A stretch of 49,743 bases of DNA. It comes from Phenylobacterium sp. CCH9-H3 (GTDB lineage: Bacteria > Pseudomonadota > Alphaproteobacteria > Caulobacterales > Caulobacteraceae). The DNA lies in contig NZ_LSJI01000082.1 of NCBI RefSeq assembly GCF_001557235.1, positions 1-49,743 of the forward strand. The letters run 5' to 3'. The notes beneath the pieces were generated by a model, which saw only the letters and a program-made list of their open reading frames with translations, was not told where the DNA came from and ran no database searches. How positions within the stretch are numbered: position 1 is the first letter of the stretch; every line of letters begins with the position of its first letter. This document shows, one piece after another, positions 32,417-40,623 of the stretch. The translations under genes were made by a program, and so were the position numbers.

Positions 32417-33055
32417 ATGGAACCCTTCCGCACCGTGACCGGGGTCGCCGCGCCGCTCCCGGCGGCGAACGTCGACACCGACGTCATCATGCCCAAGCAG
32501 TTCCTCAAGGGGATCGATCGTCGCGGTCTGGACCGCGGCGTGTTCTTCGACCTGCGCTTCGACGAGCATGGCGCCAGCCGCCCGGAGTTCATTCTCAACC
32601 AGGCGCCGTGGGCGGGCGCGGCCTTCCTGGTGGTCGGCCCCAACTTCGGATGCGGCTCGAGCCGGGAGCATGCGGTGTGGGGGCTCGCCCAGTTGGGCGT
32701 GCGCGCGCTGATCGGCACGAGCTTCGCCGGCATCTTCTTCGACAACTGCGCGCGCAACGGCCTGCTGGCGATCACCCTGTCGCCGGAGGCTCACGCCCCT
32801 ATCCTGGCGCTGATTGCGGATCCGCGGCGCAATACGCTTACCATCGACCTCGAGGCGCAGACCATTCGGGACGCGGACGGGGGCGTCACGGCCTTCTCGG
32901 TGGAACCCACGCGCCGCCAGGCGCTGCTGGAAGGTCTCGATCCGGTGGGCTTGGCGCTTGCGCGCGCCGATGAGATTCGCGCCTTCGAGAGCCGTCATTT
33001 CGGCGGCGCGCCTTGGCTGGCGGCGGGCGTCTCGCCGCTCTCCACCCAGACGTGA
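32417..33055 (+). CDS. leuD: LeuD-like small subunit of an aconitase-family isomerase/hydro-lyase
   Basis: The 212-residue protein begins two bases after the LeuC-like stop. It has the swivelling-domain pattern of LeuD: AANVDTDVIMPKQFLKGIDR near residue 15, LVVGPNFGCGSSREHAVWGL near residues 75-95 and SFAGIFFDNCARNGLLAI. The small subunit completes the active site and decides substrate side-chain specificity. Its partner is the LeuC-like protein encoded upstream. Residues that would distinguish isopropylmalate from homoaconitate or other acids need a structural comparison. Confidence 0.92.
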   Translation: MEPFRTVTGVAAPLPAANVDTDVIMPKQFLKGIDRRGLDRGVFFDLRFDEHGASRPEFILNQAPWAGAAFLVVGPNFGCGSSREHAVWGLAQLGVRALIGTSFAGIFFDNCARNGLLAITLSPEAHAPILALIADPRRNTLTIDLEAQTIRDADGGVTAFSVEPTRRQALLEGLDPVGLALARADEIRAFESRHFGGAPWLAAGVSPLSTQT

Positions 33056-33101
33056 GGCGCGGCATGGACGGGACCGTCAAGGCGGTCGCCGTCGGGGACT
33101 T

Positions 33102-34100
33102 TCACCTCGCCTGAGCGGGGGGCGGCAGCTCGAAGGCGTGGCGCAGCGCAGCCGCTTCGTCCTGGAGGATGCGGCGCACCACGGGCGCGACCTCGTTCCA
33201 CCGCACGAACCCGTGCGGGATGGCCGGCAGGACGTTCAGGCTGCAGTCGACGCCGGACGTTGAAAGCCTCTCGGCAAGCGTCCTGTTTTCGTCCAGCAGC
33301 GGGTCCAGCTCGCCGACCGTCACCCGCGTCGGCGGCAGACCCCGAAGGTCGGCGTGCAGCGGTTGCACGCGCCAGTCGCCCTCGTCGTTAGCGAGGTAGC
33401 TGCTCCAGTACAGGCGCATGGACTCGACGGAAAGGCCGTGGCCGGCGAGCCCGCTGAGCCTTCGCCAGGACGGGCTCGAGAGATCCTTCGAATAGACTCC
33501 GTAGAGAAGGAGCAGGCGGTCCACCCCATGCACGCGGAGATCGCGGAGCGCTATGGCCGCGCCGAGGGCCAGGTTGGCGCCGGCGGAGTCCCCGGCGAGT
33601 GCGAAGCCGCAGACGGACCGGCCCGCCACCTCGCGATCGGTGATCACCTGGCGCGCGACCACCACGACCTCGTCGAAGGCGGTGGGAAACCTGTGCTCGG
33701 GCGCGAGGGCATAGCCGATCGAGAGCGCCGCCATGCCGCTCTCGCGCACGAACTGGCGGAGCGGCGCGTCCCAGCCGGCGAGGATCCCGTGCCGGAACCC
33801 GCCGCCGTGACAGTAGATCATCAGCGGCGGTCGCTCGGCGCGCTCGGGCCAGTAGAGCTTGCACGGAACCGCCCGCCCATTCACCGGAAAGCAGAGCTCA
33901 GTCTCGTCGGCGAGGGGCTTGCTGCCGCGGGCCGTGACGGCGTTCAGCCGGTTGATGTACTCGCGCACCGCGTGGACGTCGCCGCCGACCGGCGGGGAGA
34001 GGCCCATCGCGCGCAGGCGTGCGGCCGCCGCGGCCAGATCGGGATGGATCGCCCGCTCGCGGTCGCTGTCCGGCGCGTCGCGCGGTGGATCGGAATGCAC
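33102..34100 (-). CDS. HSL-family alpha/beta hydrolase (esterase/lipase type)
   Basis: The 332-residue cytoplasmic protein has the hormone-sensitive-lipase pattern: oxyanion-hole motif CHGGGF at residues 97-102, nucleophile Ser172 in GDSAG, acid Asp266 in GELDPLLDEN and His296 in IPHGFVRW. There is no signal peptide. It would hydrolyse an ester or lactone. It is encoded opposite to and just past the dehydrogenase-leuCD operon and before the second TonB receptor on the same strand, so it may open a lactone or ester form of the imported substrate. Natural substrate unknown. Confidence 0.9.
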   Translation of the reverse strand: MHSDPPRDAPDSDRERAIHPDLAAAAARLRAMGLSPPVGGDVHAVREYINRLNAVTARGSKPLADETELCFPVNGRAVPCKLYWPERAERPPLMIYCHGGGFRHGILAGWDAPLRQFVRESGMAALSIGYALAPEHRFPTAFDEVVVVARQVITDREVAGRSVCGFALAGDSAGANLALGAAIALRDLRVHGVDRLLLLYGVYSKDLSSPSWRRLSGLAGHGLSVESMRLYWSSYLANDEGDWRVQPLHADLRGLPPTRVTVGELDPLLDENRTLAERLSTSGVDCSLNVLPAIPHGFVRWNEVAPVVRRILQDEAAALRHAFELPPPAQAR

Positions 34101-34173
34101 GCGTCAACTCCAGGATCATCCCGAGGCGCCGGCGGCGGGCGGCCGCCGGCGCCTGGGGGACGTCGTAAAAGGC

Positions 34174-36312
34174 CTAGAAATTCCAGCGAAGCGTGGCGCC
34201 GTAGGTGCGGGGCGCGCTGTAGGCCACGAAGTGCGTGGAGTTGAAGAGCACCTGGAACGTACGGCTGCGCTCGTCGGTCAGGTTCTTGCCCCAGATGGAG
34301 AAGGTCCACGATCCGTCGGGGCTGGTGTAGCCGGCGTTCGCGTCCACGAACTCGGAGGCCTCGCGGATCTCCGGCGCCAGATTGCTGTTGTCGTCGTAGA
34401 TCAGGCTTTCATAGCGATACTCCGCGGCCGCGCGGAACTCGCCGCCGTTCGCCAGCATGAGGGTGTAGCTGGGCGAAAGGGTCAGCTTGTGTTTGGGCGA
34501 GCGGCTGAGGCGATTTCCGGCCAGGTTCACCGGGTTGCCGGCGTCGTCGACCGTCTCGAAGTCGTCGAACGTCGCGTCCGTGTAGGCGTAGTTCGCCCCG
34601 AGGTCGAAGCCCGCCCCGATCCGCCAGAGAAGCGAAGTCTCATAGCCCTTGATGGTGGCGGCGCCGGCGTTGTTGGTCAGCTTGGCCAACCCCACCGTCT
34701 GGCCGGTCTGGAGGTCGGTGTAGTCGATCAGATAGATCGAGTTGTTCCAGGTGACCGTGCGGTCGAAGAACTGCTGCTTCAGACCCAGCTCGTACTGGGT
34801 GGCGTACTCGGGGGCGAATGGCGTCACGGCGGCTTCGCGCGAGCTGGGCGCGTCCTGGAAGCCGCCGCTCTTGAAGCCGCGCGAGATCATCGCGTAGGCC
34901 ATGTGATCGGGCGCGATGCGATAGTTGGCGCCCAAACGCCAGGTCACCGCGTCGAAGCTCGCGCTCGCCGTGGCGTCCAGCGGGAAGACGGTCTGGAACT
35001 GCTGCGGGCCGAGATGGACGATGTGATAGTCCTTCTCGTCCTTCGTGTAGCGCACGCCCGCGACGACGTTCAGCCGATCGGTGAGCGGATAGGTGATGTC
35101 GCCGTAGACCGCATAGCTCTGCAGCTTCGCATCCTGCGCCACGCGCTCGCGGCCCGCGAAGTTGAGGGTGTTGTTGACGACTGTCCGGTCCGTCCGGGCG
35201 CGGTAGCTGTAGACGCCGACGACCCAGGACGCCTTGCTGTCGAGCGGTGACAGCAGGCGCACTTCGTGGCTGGTCAGCTCGCTGTGCTCGATGTCGCCGC
35301 CCTCGATGCCGCGCGTGCCGTTCGAGCCGTCGAAATCATAGTAGGACTCATAGTCCACCTCCCGGTGGGAGCCCAGGTAGCTCAGGGTGGCGAAGGGCAG
35401 AGACCAGGACACCTCCGCGCGCAGGCCGTGGGTGTCGCGGTCCTGACGCCCATCGATGGTGGCCAGGCTCCGGTCGGGATCGAGCGACAGAGGATAGCGG
35501 TCCGGCCGCGTCGTGAAGATCACGTGGTTCGCGGGGCCGGTTCCCCGGTCGGTCGTGGTGTCCGCCGTCAGATGGATTCTGAGCGTATCGGTCGGCTCGA
35601 ACAGCAGTTGCGCGCGGGCGCTGCGGGTGTCGCCCGACTCGAGATCGCCTCCGGTGACCGTGCTCCTGACGTAGCCGTCGTGCTTGCGGATGCTGCCGCT
35701 GAGCCGGAAGGCCGCAAGGCCGCCGGCGAATGGCGCATTGATCATTCCGGCGATCTCGCGCCGGTCATAGTTGCCGAGCGTGCCTTCGAGCGCGCCGGCG
35801 AAGCCGGACAGGTCCGGCGCGCGTGTGATGACGTTGATGGCGCCGCCGACCACGTTGCGGCCATACAGCGTGCCCTGCGGACCCTTCAGCACCTCGATCC
35901 GCTCGATGTCGAAGACGTCGAATGCGATCGCCGAGGGGCGGCCGAGGTAGATTTCGTCCAGGAACACCGCCGCGCTCGGATCGCCCGCGGAGCCGCGGTC
36001 CGAGGAACCGATGCCCCGTATGAACAGGCGGGGTTCGCTGGCCGGGAAGGCGTCGAAGCTGAGGCCGGGCGTCCGCGTGATGACGTCCTGCACGCCGACG
36101 ATGTGGGAGTCCTCGATCTGCTCGGCCCCGAACGCGGTGACAGTCACCGGCACGTCCTGCAGCCTTTCGCTGCGCCGCTGGGCGGTGACGACGATCTCCT
36201 CGAGTGTCGCCTGCGGCGAGGCCGGTCGGTCCTGCGCGTGAGCCGGCAGGCCAAGGAGCGCGCCCAGGGCGACGCCCGCGCACAGCAGCACGCGACGCTT
36301 GTCGATGTTCAT
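34174..36312 (-). CDS. TonB-dependent receptor (second)
   Basis: The 712-residue outer-membrane protein has a signal peptide ending GLPAHAQ (about residue 27), a TonB-box-like EEIVVTAQRR, plug motifs VPVTVTAFGAEQIED, PRLFIRGIGSSDRGSAGDPS and VLKGPQGTLYGRNVVGGAIN, and a C-terminal barrel ending with Phe (YGATLRWNF). This type imports varied organic ligands as well as iron complexes. It lies in the middle of the organic-acid locus, upstream in transcription of the hydrolase gene (73 bases apart), and its leader carries the motif shared with the first receptor. Ligand inferred to be the cluster substrate or a precursor. Confidence 0.93.
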   Translation of the reverse strand: MNIDKRRVLLCAGVALGALLGLPAHAQDRPASPQATLEEIVVTAQRRSERLQDVPVTVTAFGAEQIEDSHIVGVQDVITRTPGLSFDAFPASEPRLFIRGIGSSDRGSAGDPSAAVFLDEIYLGRPSAIAFDVFDIERIEVLKGPQGTLYGRNVVGGAINVITRAPDLSGFAGALEGTLGNYDRREIAGMINAPFAGGLAAFRLSGSIRKHDGYVRSTVTGGDLESGDTRSARAQLLFEPTDTLRIHLTADTTTDRGTGPANHVIFTTRPDRYPLSLDPDRSLATIDGRQDRDTHGLRAEVSWSLPFATLSYLGSHREVDYESYYDFDGSNGTRGIEGGDIEHSELTSHEVRLLSPLDSKASWVVGVYSYRARTDRTVVNNTLNFAGRERVAQDAKLQSYAVYGDITYPLTDRLNVVAGVRYTKDEKDYHIVHLGPQQFQTVFPLDATASASFDAVTWRLGANYRIAPDHMAYAMISRGFKSGGFQDAPSSREAAVTPFAPEYATQYELGLKQQFFDRTVTWNNSIYLIDYTDLQTGQTVGLAKLTNNAGAATIKGYETSLLWRIGAGFDLGANYAYTDATFDDFETVDDAGNPVNLAGNRLSRSPKHKLTLSPSYTLMLANGGEFRAAAEYRYESLIYDDNSNLAPEIREASEFVDANAGYTSPDGSWTFSIWGKNLTDERSRTFQVLFNSTHFVAYSAPRTYGATLRWNF

Positions 36313-36586
36313 GATTGTCCATCCCCAATTCTTCGTTCTTCTTGCGCGTTCTGAGGGCGCTTAAGAATCTTCGGCAAAAGAACTAATGACGATACTGTAT
36401 GGCGTCGGATCTATTCGTGTGATGCAAAGTGCGAATAGAACGATGCGCGAGCCGGCGGCGCGTGAAATCGAGGTGGGCGAGGACCCCAGCGCCATGCGTC
36501 CGCCAGGCGATGGCGGCTCTTCGAGGCTGACCCGGCGGCTCCGGCCCGCCAGTTCATGAGGATGTCGATGCGGTCCGTGGCGTCGA
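36313..36586. promoter_or_regulatory. Leader of the second TonB receptor with a long inverted repeat
   Basis: Contains GGGCGCTTAAGAA-T-CTTCGGC (36355-36375), almost the same as the element at 23255-23276, and a perfect eight-base inverted repeat TCTATTCG ... CGAATAGA (36410-36417 and 36432-36439, 14-base centre). No gene is seen. The repeat lies about 100-130 bases upstream of the receptor start, and also downstream of the CitMHS-type gene. Confidence 0.5.
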
Positions 36587-37882
36587 TCAGCCGGCCACGG
36601 TGATCGCCCCCGTCAGGATGGCCGCCGCCAGGGCGAACAGGCTCACCAGGATCGCCCAGGGCAGGGCGAAACGCTGCATGTCCCCCACATCGGCCCGGAT
36701 CAGGCTCGCCACCAGATAGATGGGGGCGATGAAGGGGCTCAGCCCATGGAGCGGCATGCCCATCAGCGAGGCCCGCGCGATCACTTCCGGCGGCACGCCG
36801 TAGGCGGCTCCCGCGGCGCCCAGGACCGGCACGACGCCGAAGTAGAAGGCGTCGTTCGACATGAACATCAGGAGCGGCAGGCTGAGCAGGCCCGTGATCG
36901 GACCCATGTAGGGCCCAAGCTGCGGCGGGATCGTCGACACCAGGCTGCCGGCCATGGCGTCGATCATGCCGGAGCCGGCCAGGATGCCGGTGAAGGCGCC
37001 GGCGCCGAAGATCAGGGAGACCATCATCAGCACGGTCTCGCCGTGAACCGCGAGGCGCTCCTTCTGCTCCGACAGCTTCGGGAAGTTGAGGGTCAGGGCG
37101 ATGGCGAACGCGCCCATGACGAGCGCGGGCAGGGGAGCGACCTGGGTCACCATCCCCGCGATGAGGGCCGCCGTCAGGGCGAGGTTGAGCCACAGGTTGC
37201 GGGTTTCCTTCGGCGAGGCCGGCGTCGTGGGCTCGAGGTCCTGGACGGGGCCGGCCGCCGCCATCCCCGCCAGCCGGCGGCGCTCCCGTCGCCCAAGCCC
37301 GTAGGCGAGCGCCAGGACGACCAGCAGCGACAGTCCGAGGGCCGGCAGCAGCGGCCCCACCACATCCATCAACGGGACGCGGAGCGCGACGGAGGCCCGG
37401 GCGGCGGGCCCGCCCCAGGGAAGCCAGTTTATCAGCGTGTTCGACAGGCCGAGCAGGGTGGCCAGGATCAGCGGATTGAGCCCCAGGCGCCGGTAGACGG
37501 GGTACATGGCCGAGATGGTCACCAGGGCGCTGGTCGCCCCGTCGCCGTCCAGGGACACGAGCATCGCGAGCACCGCCGTGCCGACGACGATCCGCACCGG
37601 GTCGTCGCCGGCGATCTGGAGGATCTTGCGCACGAGCGGCTCGAAGAGCCCCGCCTCGATCATCACCGCGAAGTAGAGGAGCGCGAAGACCAGCATCAGT
37701 GCGGTCGGGGCGACCTCTGAGACTCCGCTGATCATCATCTTGCCCAGGTCCGGTCCGAACCCGCCGAGCATCCCGAAGCCGATCGGGACCAGGATCAGGG
37801 CCGCGGCCGCGGACAGCCGCTTCGTCAGGACGAGGGCGAGGAAGGTCGCCAAGGTGGCGAAGCCCAGCAGGGACAGGTTCAA
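36587..37882 (-). CDS. CitMHS-type citrate/metal-carboxylate transporter
   Basis: I place the start at TTG 37882 (reads MNLSLLGFATLATFLALV), with GAGGAG seven bases upstream; the frame is open to 37945 but the extra residues are polar and overlap the operator. The 431-residue protein has about eleven to twelve hydrophobic segments and the family block SLDGDGATSALVTISAMYPV, PVYRRLGLNPLILATLLGLS and WLPWGGPAARAS. CitMHS carriers import citrate or isocitrate complexed with Mg2+ or Ca2+ by proton symport. It is divergent from the HTH-citrate-synthase-like regulator, sharing the palindrome at 37938-37949. This is the strongest hint that the locus handles a tricarboxylate-like acid. Confidence 0.85.
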   Translation of the reverse strand: MNLSLLGFATLATFLALVLTKRLSAAAALILVPIGFGMLGGFGPDLGKMMISGVSEVAPTALMLVFALLYFAVMIEAGLFEPLVRKILQIAGDDPVRIVVGTAVLAMLVSLDGDGATSALVTISAMYPVYRRLGLNPLILATLLGLSNTLINWLPWGGPAARASVALRVPLMDVVGPLLPALGLSLLVVLALAYGLGRRERRRLAGMAAAGPVQDLEPTTPASPKETRNLWLNLALTAALIAGMVTQVAPLPALVMGAFAIALTLNFPKLSEQKERLAVHGETVLMMVSLIFGAGAFTGILAGSGMIDAMAGSLVSTIPPQLGPYMGPITGLLSLPLLMFMSNDAFYFGVVPVLGAAGAAYGVPPEVIARASLMGMPLHGLSPFIAPIYLVASLIRADVGDMQRFALPWAILVSLFALAAAILTGAITVAG

Positions 37883-37937
37883 CAGCGGGCTCCTCGACGG
37901 CGGATCTCCGGAGTCAGTGTGGGATCGCGAGCTTGCC

Positions 37938-37949
37938 GTCAACATTGAC
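37938..37949. promoter_or_regulatory. Palindromic operator candidate, site 1
   Basis: GTCAACATTGAC, a 12-base palindrome with one mismatched pair, lies in the divergent gap between the CitMHS-type gene (start 37882) and the HTH-citrate-synthase-like gene (start 37987). TATATA at 37962-37967 is a possible -10. The same palindrome, perfect, recurs at 39174. Confidence 0.6.
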
Positions 37950-37986
37950 GTCGTGCATCAATATATAGAAGCGCAGGAGTGAGGAC

Positions 37987-39147
37987 GTGTACCTGACGGC
38001 CAATGAGGCGGCGCGGGAGCTGGGCGTGAGCGTCACCACGCTCTACGCCTATGTGAGCCGCAAGCAGATCCGAACCCAGAAGGCCCCGGGGTCGCGCACC
38101 CGGCTCTACTGGCGCGAGGACATCGAGCGGCTGAAGGGCGCAGCCGGACCGACGGGCGCGGATATTCTGGTTCCGCGGTCCACCCTCACGCTCATGACCG
38201 ACGAGGGGCCCTTCTACCGTGGGCGCAGCGCCGTGGCCCTGGCCGAGACGGAGTCGCTGGAGTCGGTGTGCGCGTTGCTCTGGGGCGCGCCGCATGACGC
38301 CACGTTCGAGGCCGTCAACCTCCGGACCAGCGCGGCCTACCAGCGTGTGGCCGCAGCCGTCGGAGAGGCGCCGGTGCATGACCGGGCCGTGACCCTGATC
38401 CCGCTCCTCGAACAGAGCAACCCGCGCGCCTTCGACCTGACCCAGAGCGGCTTCGCCCGCAACGGCGCTGAATTGATGCGCTGGTTCGGTCACTTGATCG
38501 CAGGCTTCGACCCGTCCGACGATCGGCCCCTGCACGAATCCGTGGCGGCGGGTCTCGGCGCGCCGCCGCCCTACAGCGACATCCTGCGGCGGCTCTTCGT
38601 GCTCGCGGCGGACCACGAACTGGATCCCAGCACCTATGCCGTGCGAGCCCTGGCGAACACCGGCGTCACGGCTTACCAGGCCGTGCTCGCGGGCCTGGCC
38701 TCGACCTTCGGTCGCCGCGCGACGTTCGGACGCGCCCAGAGCCTCGAGCGTCTTCTGGACGACATCCTCGAGTCCGCCGACCCCGAGGCGGCCGTCCTGC
38801 GTCCGCTGCGCGAGGGCGCGCCGCTGCCGGGTTTCGGCTCGGCACAGTATCCGGCGGGCGATCCGCGGGCCAAGGCGCTCGTCGCGGCGCTCGAGGACGC
38901 GGTCGGCGACGACCCGCAGTTCCGGCGGTTCATGGCGGCGGTGCGCGCCGCGCGCGACGCCACCGAGCTCGAGCCGTCCCTCGCCATTCCCCTGAGCTTC
39001 GTCGCCTACAAGGTGGGGCTGAAGTCCCAGGGCGGCGTGATCTGGCAATTGCCGCGCATGGCCGGCTGGGTCGCCCACGCCATGGAGCAGTACCTCACCG
39101 GCGAGCCGGTTCGACCGCGGACGACCTACGTGGGTCCGCTGCCGTAG
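37987..39147 (+). CDS. HTH regulator fused to an inactive citrate-synthase-like domain
   Basis: The 386-residue protein starts at GTG 37987, with AGGAG seven to nine bases upstream. Residues 2-50 are a MerR/excisionase-type helix-turn-helix (LTANEAARELGVSVTTLYAY); residues about 65-372 align with the small and large domains of citrate synthase. Compared with the E. coli enzyme from memory, DHE of the first helix is kept (D209-H210-E211), but GPxHGGA is replaced by GRRATFG (241-247), GFGH by GFGS (Ser285), and the catalytic Asp region by ELEPSL (327-332). Arginines that hold citrate carboxylates are kept (R294 in GDPRA, R357 in PRMAGW). I infer a DNA-binding sensor of a citrate-like ligand rather than an enzyme. 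Confidence 0.85.
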   Translation: MYLTANEAARELGVSVTTLYAYVSRKQIRTQKAPGSRTRLYWREDIERLKGAAGPTGADILVPRSTLTLMTDEGPFYRGRSAVALAETESLESVCALLWGAPHDATFEAVNLRTSAAYQRVAAAVGEAPVHDRAVTLIPLLEQSNPRAFDLTQSGFARNGAELMRWFGHLIAGFDPSDDRPLHESVAAGLGAPPPYSDILRRLFVLAADHELDPSTYAVRALANTGVTAYQAVLAGLASTFGRRATFGRAQSLERLLDDILESADPEAAVLRPLREGAPLPGFGSAQYPAGDPRAKALVAALEDAVGDDPQFRRFMAAVRAARDATELEPSLAIPLSFVAYKVGLKSQGGVIWQLPRMAGWVAHAMEQYLTGEPVRPRTTYVGPLP

Positions 39148-39173
39148 TCGGACGCATTATATGTACAAATCTC

Positions 39174-39185
39174 GTCAATATTGAC
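39174..39185. promoter_or_regulatory. Palindromic operator candidate, site 2
   Basis: GTCAATATTGAC is a perfect 12-base palindrome 46 bases before the second DUF1446 gene and just after the regulator gene. It follows an AT-rich TTATATGTAC that may be a -10 region, so a bound protein would block transcription. It matches site 1 at 11 of 12 bases. Confidence 0.6.
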
Positions 39186-39231
39186 TGATGATGCGTCGGA
39201 GCCGATACGCCCTCCAACACAAGGAGGCGAC

Positions 39232-40623
39232 ATGACAGCGACCCAGACCGACAGCGTCACCGTACTCGTGCCGGTAGGCTCCCTGGGCGCTGGCGTGCGC
39301 GAGAGCGAGGTGATCCACGGCCTGGAGGCCGGGGCCCAGGTGATCGCATCGGACGCCGGCTCCACCGACAGCGGCGCCGCCTACCTCGCCCTCGGGATGT
39401 CCAAGAACAATCGCGGCGCGGTGAAGCGGGACCTGGAGATCCTCATGCGCGCGCAGGCCAGGTACGGTGTCCCGATCCTGATCGGCTCCAGCGGGCAGGC
39501 GGGTGGCGACCTGAACGTGGACTGGACCCGCGACATCGTGGTCGAGATCGCGCGCGAACATGGCCTCACGCCGAAGATCGCCCTGCTCTACAGCGAGCAG
39601 GACAAGGCCACGGTGAAAGCCAGGAACGCATCGGGCGCGATCACGCCGCTTGCGCCGCTCGGCCCCCTGGACGAGGCCGCCATCGACGCCTGCGACCATA
39701 TCGTCGCCGTCATGGGCCCTGAGCCATTCATCGCCGCCCTCGAGGCCGGCGCGGACATCGTGCTTGGCGGAAGGACCACGGACACGGCCGTCCTGGCCGC
39801 CTATCCGCTCTGGAAGGGGATGGGCGTGGGGCCTTCGTGGCACGCCGGCAAGGTTACGGAGTGCGGCGGGCAATGCGCCGAGAAGCGCCTCGGGTCAGGC
39901 GTCCTGTTTCGGGTCGGGGCCGAGCATTTCGACGTCGCCCCGCTGGAACCGGCGAACCTTTGCACGCCGCACAGCGTGTCGCGGCACATGCTCTACGAGA
40001 ACAGCGATCCGTTCCGGCTGGTCGAGCCGGGCGGCGTCCTCGACGTCACCGAGGCGCGCTATGAACAGCTCGACCCGCGCTGGGTGCGGGTGACCGGGTC
40101 GCGTTGGGAGCCGCAGCCCTACACCATGAAGCTCGAGGGCGCCGCCGTCGGGCCCTGCCAGACCATCATGCTGATCGGCATCCGCGACCCCGAGGTCCTG
40201 CGGCAGCTCGATGTCTTCCACGACCGGATGCTCGCCGCCCTGACCGAACGGGCGCGGCGCAACATCGACGCCGACCCGGACAGCTGGTCGATCTCCCTGC
40301 GTCTCTACGGCTGGAACGCGCTCGACGGCCAGCCGCCGCCGCCTGGGACGCCCCCGCCGCGGGAGGTGGGGATCCTGTGCGTGATCACGGCCCCGACCCA
40401 GAAGCTGGCCACCGACATCGCCAAGGCCTGCAACCCCTACTTCTTCCACTTTCCGATCAATCCCGAGAAGGAGCTGCCGAGCTACGCCTTCGCCTTCTCG
40501 CCCGCCGACATCGAGCGCGGGCCCGTCTACGAGTTCAAGCTCAACCACGTGGTGGCGGTCGAAAGCCCCACCGAGCTGGTGCGGACGGTGTTCGTCGACC
40601 TGGCCCGGCCGGAGGCTGCGTGA
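39232..40623 (+). CDS. DUF1446 / AtuA-like protein (second copy)
   Basis: The 463-residue protein starts at ATG 39232, with GGAGG four bases upstream; in-frame sequence back to 39181 overlaps the palindrome and is unlikely to be translated. It is a clear paralogue of the 28202-29611 protein, sharing VPVGSLGAGV, ASDAGSTDSGAAYLA, LGGRTTDTAVLAA, HMLYENSDPFRLVEPGGVLD and YTMKLEGAAVGPCQTI, yet differing in several loops (QAGGDLNVDWTRD against TSGADDALYWTRD). It is cotranscribed with the second DUF4387 gene, whose ATG overlaps its TGA. Reaction unknown; with the HTH-citrate-synthase gene upstream it is the most likely direct target of that regulator. Confidence 0.9.
   Translation: MTATQTDSVTVLVPVGSLGAGVRESEVIHGLEAGAQVIASDAGSTDSGAAYLALGMSKNNRGAVKRDLEILMRAQARYGVPILIGSSGQAGGDLNVDWTRDIVVEIAREHGLTPKIALLYSEQDKATVKARNASGAITPLAPLGPLDEAAIDACDHIVAVMGPEPFIAALEAGADIVLGGRTTDTAVLAAYPLWKGMGVGPSWHAGKVTECGGQCAEKRLGSGVLFRVGAEHFDVAPLEPANLCTPHSVSRHMLYENSDPFRLVEPGGVLDVTEARYEQLDPRWVRVTGSRWEPQPYTMKLEGAAVGPCQTIMLIGIRDPEVLRQLDVFHDRMLAALTERARRNIDADPDSWSISLRLYGWNALDGQPPPPGTPPPREVGILCVITAPTQKLATDIAKACNPYFFHFPINPEKELPSYAFAFSPADIERGPVYEFKLNHVVAVESPTELVRTVFVDLARPEAA

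Noticed and set aside
30997..33055. Biosynthetic leucine operon
   Set aside because: leuA and leuB are missing and the genes are fused to a 2-hydroxyacid dehydrogenase within a transport and catabolic cluster.
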